Below, piece after piece: positions 57,487-64,000 of a stretch of DNA of 64,000 bases. Below the pieces are notes generated by a model. It worked only from the letters and a program-made list of their open reading frames with translations, was not told where the DNA came from and did no database searches. The position numbers and the translations under genes are program-made. This stretch comes from CAYYJS01 sp964472315. GTDB lineage: Bacteria > Verrucomicrobiota > Kiritimatiellia > UBA8416. The stretch spans positions 1 through 64,000 of the forward strand of contig CAYYJS010000012.1 in NCBI GenBank assembly GCA_964472315.1, given 5' to 3'. The number at the start of each line of letters is the position of its first letter. Position 1 is the stretch's first letter.

Positions 57487-60224
57487 CGACCACTCGCTAC
57501 ACAAGATACTTCTCCGACCCCGCGGAGGGGGACGGAGACGCGCAGAAAACGTTGCTGGGCGGCAAAGGCGCCGGCCTGAAAGCGATGTCGCTTGCCGGCT
57601 TGGCGGTGCCGCCGGGGTTCACGATCACGACCCAGGCGTGCGCGCGGTACTTCGAACTCGGGCGGCAATGGCCGGAGGGACTCGAAGAGGAAGTCCGCGC
57701 TCAATTGGGGCGTCTCGAAGCGGAAACCGTCCGGCGTTTCGGCGCCGGCGCCAAGCCGCTGCTGGTCTCGGTGCGCAGCGGCGCGGCGATGTCGATGCCC
57801 GGCATGCTGGACACGATTCTCAACTGCGGGATCCATCCGGGGCTGGCCGCCGACGTCGGCGATACGCCGGACTTCTGGGGGCGCTACCTGCAGTTCATCC
57901 GCATGTTCGCCAAGGTGGTGGACCGATTGGATGCCGCGGCATTCGCGCCGGCCGAAGCGGAGCGGGATGACCGCCCGGCGGATCGGCGGCTGGCGGAGTG
58001 CTATCTCGAAACGTACCGCGACAACACCGGTCGGGAGTTTCCGACCGACCCCTGGACCGCGCTGCGCGCCTGCGTGCAGGCCGTCTTCGATTCCTGGCAC
58101 AACGAGCGCGCCGCGGCCTACCGGCGGCGCAACGATATCCGCGGCCTGAGTGGAACGGCGGTCAACATACAGGCGATGTTTCCCTCCGAGGTGTCGGGCG
58201 TCGTCTTCACGCGCGACCCCAACGACATCCGATCGAACCGCATGATCGTCGAGGCCTCGTACGGGCTGGGCGAATCCGTGGTGTCCGGTGACGTCACCCC
58301 CGATCGGTTCCTTGTCGACCGGGACGATTTTTCGATCGTCGCGCACATCGGGCACAAGCACTGCATCCTGCCGCCGTTGGGGATGGCGACGATGCCCGAC
58401 CCCGACGCCCCCAGCCTGACGGATGAGCAACTTCGCACGCTGGCCGCGCTGTCGCTGCGGATCGAGCGGCACTTCGGCCATCCGGCCGACATCGAGTTCG
58501 GCATGGCCGATGGGCGGTTCGGGCTGCTGCAGTCGCGGCGTATCCGCGGGTTGGACGTCGCCGAGGATGTCGAGATCGGGCGTCAGGAGGAAATCCGGAG
58601 ACTGCGCGAGATGTGCGGCGACCGGAATCGCTGCTGGGTGCTGCACAACCTGGCGGAGACGCTCCCCCATCCCACCCCGCTGACCTGGGACATCGTCGCT
58701 GCGTTCATGAAGGGGGACGGCGGATTCGGCAGGCTCTACCGGGCGTTGGGCTACCGGCCGTCCGCCCGCGTGTGCCGCGACGGGTTTCTCGAGTCGATCG
58801 GCGGCGCGATCTATGCCGACCCCGAGCGCCTGGCGGAGCTGTTCTGGGACGCCATGCCGCTGATTTATGACCCGGCGATGCTGGTGGCCGACAAGAGCCT
58901 GCTCGATCAGGCGCCCGGCACGTTCGACCCGTCGCGCGCGGACGGCAGGTTCCTCATCCATCTTCCGGCCACGTTGTGGGCCGTCTATCGCGGTTCGCGG
59001 CGCACGAAGCGCGCGCGCGCCGGCATCCGCGAACGGTTCGAGCGGGATGTGCTGCCCCCGTATCTCGACTACGTGGCGCGCGAGCGCGAGCGGCCGCTGG
59101 ACATCGAGTCCGACGCGGCGCTGCTGGCGCTGCTGGATGCGCGCCGCACGCGCGTGCTCGACGAGTTCGGTCCCGAATCGCTGGAGCCGGGATTTTTCGG
59201 CGGCATGGCGTTCGTCAGCCTTTCCCGGCGGCTCGCCCTGGCGCTGCCCCCGGCGCAGGCGGCGGAACTGGCGCGGGTTCTCATGCGCGCCCTGGATGGC
59301 GATACGACCTTCGAGCAGGACGCCATGCTGGAGGCGGTGGGGCGCGGGGAGGCCGGCATGGACGGGTTTCTGACGCGGTTCGGTCATCGCTGCGTGGGCG
59401 AAATGGAGTTGCGGAACCCGCGCTGGCGCGAGGATCCGTCGTATCTCCACGGCATCGTCGCGCGCGCGGAAACGGGCGGCACGACCGCGCACGCCGTGCA
59501 CGCGCGCAATCTTGAGCAGCGGCGGGAGGCCGAGGCGGAACTGGCGAACACGCTGCGGCGCCACGGGGCGGCGTCGCTGCGGGAGCCGATCCTGCGGGAT
59601 TTGCGCGATGCGCAGGCCCTGCTGCCGTACCGCGAGTCCGGCAAGCACTACCTCATGATGGGCTACGAGCTGATCCGCATGGCGCTGGAGGAACTGGCGG
59701 CGCGATGGGACCTGGGCGGACGGCTGTACTTCCTCAGGCGGGCCGAACTGGAGACGTTTCCCGCCGAGCGGGCGCGCCTGCGCGACGAGATCGAGAAGCG
59801 CCGCATCCGTCACGAAGCGTTCCAGCGTCTGGACATGCCCGATGTCATCGATTCCGCGCATCTGGATACGCTCGGACTGACCGTGGCGCTCGACGCCGCG
59901 GACGAATTGCCCGGCACCGCGGTGGCGTCGGGGGTCGGGACCGGGCCGGTGCGTATCGTGTCGGACCCGTCGCGCGCGGGCAACCTGGGCACGGGGTATG
60001 TGCTGGTGTGCCCCTCGACCGATCCGGGCTGGACGCCGCTCTTTCTGCACGCGCGCGCCCTTGTTGTGGAACGAGGCGGCGTGCTGTCGCACGGCGCGAT
60101 CGTGGCGCGCGACTTCGGCATCCCCGCCGTGGTCTGTCCGCATGCCACGCGACTGCTGACGGAGGGCGCCATCGTGCGCGTGGATGGAAATCGCGGAAGT
60201 GTGGCCGTGGTGGCCGGACGGTGA
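57483..60224 (+). CDS. PEP-utilising phosphotransferase (PPDK N-domain + phosphohistidine domain)
   Basis: 913 residues from GTG 57483 after GGAGGG. Residues 1-~370 are the pyruvate phosphate dikinase/PEP synthase ATP-grasp domain (LLGGKGAGLKAMSLAG, SVRSGAAMSMPGMLDTILNC, VVFTRDPND, EASYGLGESVVSGDVTPD). A large central region of unknown fold follows (~380-820). The mobile phosphohistidine domain closes the protein (GGVLSHGAIVARDFGIPAVV, His870). The PEP-binding TIM barrel of PPDK is absent. That ATP-grasp/unknown/His order is that of rifampin phosphotransferase, which passes the beta-phosphate of ATP to a small molecule. Substrate here unknown; its membrane partners make antibiotic resistance an unsafe guess. 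Confidence 0.78.
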   Translation: MTTTRYTRYFSDPAEGDGDAQKTLLGGKGAGLKAMSLAGLAVPPGFTITTQACARYFELGRQWPEGLEEEVRAQLGRLEAETVRRFGAGAKPLLVSVRSGAAMSMPGMLDTILNCGIHPGLAADVGDTPDFWGRYLQFIRMFAKVVDRLDAAAFAPAEAERDDRPADRRLAECYLETYRDNTGREFPTDPWTALRACVQAVFDSWHNERAAAYRRRNDIRGLSGTAVNIQAMFPSEVSGVVFTRDPNDIRSNRMIVEASYGLGESVVSGDVTPDRFLVDRDDFSIVAHIGHKHCILPPLGMATMPDPDAPSLTDEQLRTLAALSLRIERHFGHPADIEFGMADGRFGLLQSRRIRGLDVAEDVEIGRQEEIRRLREMCGDRNRCWVLHNLAETLPHPTPLTWDIVAAFMKGDGGFGRLYRALGYRPSARVCRDGFLESIGGAIYADPERLAELFWDAMPLIYDPAMLVADKSLLDQAPGTFDPSRADGRFLIHLPATLWAVYRGSRRTKRARAGIRERFERDVLPPYLDYVARERERPLDIESDAALLALLDARRTRVLDEFGPESLEPGFFGGMAFVSLSRRLALALPPAQAAELARVLMRALDGDTTFEQDAMLEAVGRGEAGMDGFLTRFGHRCVGEMELRNPRWREDPSYLHGIVARAETGGTTAHAVHARNLEQRREAEAELANTLRRHGAASLREPILRDLRDAQALLPYRESGKHYLMMGYELIRMALEELAARWDLGGRLYFLRRAELETFPAERARLRDEIEKRRIRHEAFQRLDMPDVIDSAHLDTLGLTVALDAADELPGTAVASGVGTGPVRIVSDPSRAGNLGTGYVLVCPSTDPGWTPLFLHARALVVERGGVLSHGAIVARDFGIPAVVCPHATRLLTEGAIVRVDGNRGSVAVVAGR

Positions 60225-60231
60225 GGTAACG

Positions 60232-61038
60232 ATGACGCTATGGAACGCTATCTGTTTGACGATCGGCGACGCTCTGCTGGGATGGGCCTTGCGCCTTTCC
60301 CCGACGGCGGCGCTGGCGGCGCTGGCGCTGCTGACCGGCGGGTTGCTCGTGGGCGCGCGGCGATGGCTGTCCGATCAGGACCTTTTGAAGCGCGTCGCTT
60401 CCGACCGCACGCGCATTCGCTCGCTGCTGACCGAGGCGAAACGCGTCGGCGACAAGGCCGAACGGACGCGTCTGAAGACATTGCTGGGCGCCGTGGGGCT
60501 GCGCGCGCTCTCGCAGGAAGGGAAGCCGATGGCGGCGATCCTGCTGCCGCTGGCCGTCCTGGCCACCTGGGGTTATGCGCGGCTTGCGTGGGTGGCGCCG
60601 CGTGAAGGAGAACCGGTCGAAATCCGACTTCACATGCCCGTGTCGAGCGTCGGCCGGCTTGCGCATCTCGTGCCGGCGGACGGGCTGAGCGCGGATCGTG
60701 GCTGGATTACCGAGGTCGAGGCGGAGGAAGAGGGCGTCTCGGCGGGCGGCATCGCCCGGTGGACGGTGCGCGGCCCGGCTCGCGCGGAGCCGTACGCGCT
60801 GGCCGCCGTGTGCGGCGTCGCGACGTACACGGGCGCTGTGACGGTCGGACATTGGGCGTATGCCGACCCCGTGACGATCCATGACGACGGCGCGGTGCGG
60901 CTCGAAGTGGCGATGCGGGAGCTCCGATTGGCGGGCCTGCCCGGACGACCGCCGACGTTGCCGGCATGGATCGTCGGCTATCTGCTGCTGGCGATACCGG
61001 CATCGCTGGGGCTGAAACGGGTGACGGGAGTCGCATGA
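60232..61038 (+). CDS. Integral membrane protein, possibly Oxa1/EMC3 (DUF106)-like
   Basis: 268 residues with helices near 20-42, 98-118 and 247-262. Between the first two lies a charged hairpin (LSDQDLLKRVASDRTRIRSL; EAKRVGDKAERTRLKTLLGA) and then GKPMAAILLPLAVLATWGYA. This order of first helix, cytoplasmic coiled coil with a K/E-rich GD(K/T)E segment and KPM before the second helix resembles DUF106/EMC3 proteins of the Oxa1/YidC insertase superfamily, known mainly from archaea and eukaryotes. The C-terminal ~130 residues form an added beta domain. Assignment by eye only. The start has GAGG upstream, 7 bp after the previous stop. Confidence 0.5.
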   Translation: MTLWNAICLTIGDALLGWALRLSPTAALAALALLTGGLLVGARRWLSDQDLLKRVASDRTRIRSLLTEAKRVGDKAERTRLKTLLGAVGLRALSQEGKPMAAILLPLAVLATWGYARLAWVAPREGEPVEIRLHMPVSSVGRLAHLVPADGLSADRGWITEVEAEEEGVSAGGIARWTVRGPARAEPYALAAVCGVATYTGAVTVGHWAYADPVTIHDDGAVRLEVAMRELRLAGLPGRPPTLPAWIVGYLLLAIPASLGLKRVTGVA

Positions 61039-64000
61039 AATCCGAATCCTCAACGCCGAACCCTTGCGGGGAACGTGTCGCGAGGATGAAGAAGACAGCC
61101 GCGGCCATAGCGATTCTGGCGGGCATGGGCGGGTGGCCGTCGCACGGTATGGCCGCGGACGAGCAGGCGCCGCGATCGCTCGCGACCGTGCCGCCGGCTG
61201 CGGCGTGGGTTCGTGCGGGGGAAGCGATACGGGGAAGGGGCGATTTGGTCGTCGAACTGCGCGACGCGCTGTGGCACGCCGGGAAGCCCGAAGTCAGGCA
61301 CACGCTGCGTCTGTGCTTCGAGCACGACGACTCCGGGTGGCGGCCGATGGCGATCGGCGACTCGCGCACGTACAATCGCGGCGACCACTACGGGCGGCTG
61401 CGCGAGTCCGTCGCCGATGGCGAGGCGCTGCGGCTGACCGCGCGCATGCGTATCGAACCGGACCCGTGGGCGGGCGGGGAGGCGTTGGTCGAGTACCGCA
61501 TGTCGCTGCGCGCCACCAACGGCGTCTGGCGGGGCGCCTGGGAATGCGAGCTGCGCGGCCAGACAGGCGGGGGCGAGGCGACCGGCGTATTCCGGCCGGC
61601 GGCGCCCGGGTTCGCGCCACCCGCCGCGGGCGAGCACCCGCGGCTGCTCCTGCGCCGTTCGGAGCTGGATGCGCTGCGCGAGAAGGCGCGCACGGACTGG
61701 GGCCGCGCGATGCTCGATCGGCTTGCCGCGGACGATCCGTCCGCGTCGAACAGGGCGGTGGGCCGCGCGCTGCTCTACGCGTTGACCGGCGACCCGGAGC
61801 ACGCCAAGCGGGCGCGGGAACTCATCCGCTCGGACATCGACACGGGCAAGTGGTTCGAGATCGGCCAGGTGCATGACCCGGCCGCCAAGGCGACCGAGGC
61901 GCTGATCGCCTACGACCTGATCCACGAGACCTGCGGCGAGGATTTCCACGCGCCGATGCGCGCGCTGCTTCGCGAGCAGGCGCCCTGGTTCTATCGCGGC
62001 GCGGATTGCCCGCTGTACAACCTCAACGACGGCAGCAACTGGAGCGCCATGTACAACAGTGGCGTGGGGATGGTGGCGCTCTACCTGAGCGGCGAGCCGG
62101 CCGAGCCGTACATCAAACCCCCCGAACCCGTGCTGCCCACGCTGAGCCCGCCGGCCGACCTGGTCGTCGGGCGGGACGTGCCGGTCGTGAACCTGGAGAC
62201 CGGCCGGCTGTGGTCGACGTGGCTGTGGGCCGGCCCGTTCCACGCGGGCAGGGGGCTGGACGCGCTGGCGTCGATCGGCGGCGCGGCGCGCGCCCGGCCC
62301 GAACACGGAACGAAGGTCGCGTGGCGGGTTTGCGCGGACTACGCCGCGGAGCCGGACCCCGCCGGCGAGATCGAGGAGCGGATATTCGCGCCGCTCGATG
62401 CGAAGTTCCTGGTGTCGGAGGCGCACGCGAAACGCTATGGACACATTGCGGCCGAGGGGGCGGTGGACTTCGCGGCGGCCACGAAACAGGCCGGCCTGAC
62501 CACCTCGTACCTGTACGCCGTGATCGAGAACGACCGGCCGGGATGCTACCGGGTGGACATCGGCGACTGGAAACTGCTGGACGCAGCCGTTGACATCGCC
62601 GGCCATCGATGCCGCGACGGCGACATCGTGCGTCTCGAACGCGGCCGCTACCCCGTCCTCGGCAGCGCGCGCATGGCGCACGTGAACACCTGGACGAGGA
62701 TCGGCTATCACGTGCGGCTGCACGTCGTGACGGAGGATGAGGCCGGGAGCTGGCTGCGGGCGCGCCGCGCGCGATGGGAGGCGGACGCAGAGGACTGGCA
62801 AACCGACCCCTACGCCGCGCGCTGGCTGGGTGTGGCGCGGCGGAAGATTGCCAACTGGACCGCGGGCGCGCTGGGCGACATGGGCTGGAACACCGAGGGC
62901 GAGGCCTACACCCGGCACTCGTTCCGCCTCGTGTTCCCGTTTGCCCATTGCTACCGCAACGTCACGGGGAAGGACATCCTTCCGGACTCCGGCCTGCGCC
63001 ACGTGCTGCGCATGTACACGGCGCGCACGATCTTCGGCGCCGACTCCGCGCGCATGACCGCCTTCGGCCCCGGCGGCGGGCCGCCCGGCGTGGACACCTA
63101 TGCGCGCGGATTCTCGCTCGTGCCGGCGGAGGACCGCGGTACGGTCTTGTGGGCATGGAACCGCACACAGGCTCTGGCCGATGCCGGCAGGCTTGAGGCG
63201 CCCGAAAAACTGGTGGACAGGCTCGATCCTCTTTCCGCCGCCTTCCGCTTCGTCAACTACCCGCTCGACAGCGAGGAGGAACACCCATCGAAGAGGCTCG
63301 CGAACGTCATGGTCGAGCCGCGCAAGGGCGGCTACGTGTTCCGCAACCGCTGGCAGGACGCGGACGATTGCGTGGTCACGGTGTATCTCGACTCGAATTG
63401 CGCGGGCGGGGGGTGGGGGTCGCTCGAGACCGCCGATCTCCGCATCCAGGGTCTCGGCGTGGACTGGACGGTGCGCGGCATGGGTTGGGGACACGGGGGC
63501 TCCTGGCGGGACAGGAGTTTTCCCGGCACGCGCTACGGCCAGACGGTGCTCTTCCCCTCCGATCCGCACGAGGGCGGCGGCGAGGCGGCGCTCACGTTCT
63601 TCGAGCCCAGGACCGACGGGTCGGGCGTGATCGGCATAGATCTGAACGACATCTACACCGCGGGCGAGCCCCGCCACGAGGGTCAAGCCAGGGCCACGCC
63701 CGTCCGGCCCGGCGCAAGGACGGGCTATGATACGGGCATCCGGGGCTCACGCGCCATCGCCGTGGACTACTCGGGCCTGTGCGGCGCGCCGGCCCTGATT
63801 GCCGTGGCCGACCGTATCGGCGGGACGGCGGGCACGAACACCTGGCAACTGGTCACACCCGTCGAGCATGCAGTGACCGTCGGCGAAGGCGGGTTCACGA
63901 TCGCGGCGCCGAACGGCGCCACTTTGCGCGCGACCGTCGTCGCGCCCGTCGGGGCGACGATCGCAACGGTCGAACGCGGCTTCAGGCACGAGATCAACTA
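61035..64000 (+). CDS. Heparinase II/III-like exported enzyme, 3' end beyond the window
   Basis: Open for 988 codons without a stop at the window edge. ATG 61035 overlaps the preceding stop (ATGA). ATG 61086 begins a better signal peptide (MKKTAAAIAILAGMGGWPSH) and may be the real start. An N-terminal beta region is followed by an alpha-toroid (HPRLLLRRSELDALREKART, KATEALIAYDLIHETCGEDF, YNLNDGSNWSAMYNSG) and a C-terminal beta-sandwich (GYVFRNRWQDADDCVVTVYL; FPGTRYGQTVLFPSDPHEGG). This is the heparinase II/III or alginate-lyase-like arrangement. The early HPRLLL segment is typical of these lyases. Coupled to the membrane protein gene before it. Confidence 0.65.
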   Translation, partial: MKSESSTPNPCGERVARMKKTAAAIAILAGMGGWPSHGMAADEQAPRSLATVPPAAAWVRAGEAIRGRGDLVVELRDALWHAGKPEVRHTLRLCFEHDDSGWRPMAIGDSRTYNRGDHYGRLRESVADGEALRLTARMRIEPDPWAGGEALVEYRMSLRATNGVWRGAWECELRGQTGGGEATGVFRPAAPGFAPPAAGEHPRLLLRRSELDALREKARTDWGRAMLDRLAADDPSASNRAVGRALLYALTGDPEHAKRARELIRSDIDTGKWFEIGQVHDPAAKATEALIAYDLIHETCGEDFHAPMRALLREQAPWFYRGADCPLYNLNDGSNWSAMYNSGVGMVALYLSGEPAEPYIKPPEPVLPTLSPPADLVVGRDVPVVNLETGRLWSTWLWAGPFHAGRGLDALASIGGAARARPEHGTKVAWRVCADYAAEPDPAGEIEERIFAPLDAKFLVSEAHAKRYGHIAAEGAVDFAAATKQAGLTTSYLYAVIENDRPGCYRVDIGDWKLLDAAVDIAGHRCRDGDIVRLERGRYPVLGSARMAHVNTWTRIGYHVRLHVVTEDEAGSWLRARRARWEADAEDWQTDPYAARWLGVARRKIANWTAGALGDMGWNTEGEAYTRHSFRLVFPFAHCYRNVTGKDILPDSGLRHVLRMYTARTIFGADSARMTAFGPGGGPPGVDTYARGFSLVPAEDRGTVLWAWNRTQALADAGRLEAPEKLVDRLDPLSAAFRFVNYPLDSEEEHPSKRLANVMVEPRKGGYVFRNRWQDADDCVVTVYLDSNCAGGGWGSLETADLRIQGLGVDWTVRGMGWGHGGSWRDRSFPGTRYGQTVLFPSDPHEGGGEAALTFFEPRTDGSGVIGIDLNDIYTAGEPRHEGQARATPVRPGARTGYDTGIRGSRAIAVDYSGLCGAPALIAVADRIGGTAGTNTWQLVTPVEHAVTVGEGGFTIAAPNGATLRATVVAPVGATIATVERGFRHEIN

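Noticed and set aside
57483..60224. Naming the PEP-utilising enzyme a rifampin phosphotransferase or PPDK
   Set aside because: It has the ATP-grasp and phosphohistidine domains but lacks the PEP TIM barrel. The central region cannot be assigned to rifampin binding by eye, and the neighbours suggest a different role.

Overview
This is high-GC bacterial DNA with no rRNA, CRISPR array or intact transposase. The gene content points to a PVC-superphylum bacterium, most like Kiritimatiellota, Lentisphaerota or Verrucomicrobiota. The signs are secreted beta-propeller, beta-helix and heparinase-like proteins, a GH78 rhamnosidase, a XylR-type regulator, glycyl-radical chemistry, toxin-antitoxin cassettes and short palindromic repeats that invade genes. 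The taxonomy is inferred from content, not measured.

Region 1 (1-3.5 kb) is accessory DNA that reads as a decayed integron. Three cassette-like units run leftward: a VapBC pair, a RelB/YafQ pair and a lipoprotein. Two foldable attC-like sites sit at 960-1039 and 1641-1704. A divergent, broken tyrosine-integrase remnant lies at 2621-3187 and carries inserted GC-rich palindromes.

Region 2 (3.5-12.3 kb) is ordinary chromosome: a DEAD-box RNA helicase, a lipoprotein PpiC foldase, two secreted proteins, a metallophosphoesterase, a DUF2141-MipA fusion, a multi-TM TPR protein and tRNA-Leu(UAA). A promoter and intrinsic terminator just upstream of the tRNA could define a small RNA.

Region 3 (12.3-24.2 kb) is a sugar-catabolic regulon. 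A XylR-type AraC regulator sits between an alpha-L-rhamnosidase and an operon encoding an MDR dehydrogenase, a sugar-phosphate isomerase-like enzyme, a cupin, a Gfo/Idh/MocA oxidoreductase and one continuous protein joining a radical-SAM glycyl-radical activase to its glycyl radical enzyme. Three promoters carry the same operator: two TGCGCA half-sites exactly 22 bp apart.

Region 4 (24.2-64 kb) continues on the + strand. It is dominated by large exported proteins: alpha/beta-hydrolase-like, beta-helix, PQQ and FG-GAP propellers, HEAT repeats and two heparinase II/III-like enzymes. With them are a solute-binding-protein/permease fusion, its partner permease, a PHP phosphoesterase and an unusual set of membrane propeller, PEP-utilising phosphotransferase and Oxa1/EMC3-like membrane protein. 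I read the right-hand 47 kb as a polysaccharide acquisition and breakdown island feeding the region 3 enzymes, but the substrate is not visible. The most unusual items are the activase-enzyme fusion with a non-canonical active-site loop, the 22-bp operator regulon, the integron relic and a single amber codon in a PQQ-propeller gene.
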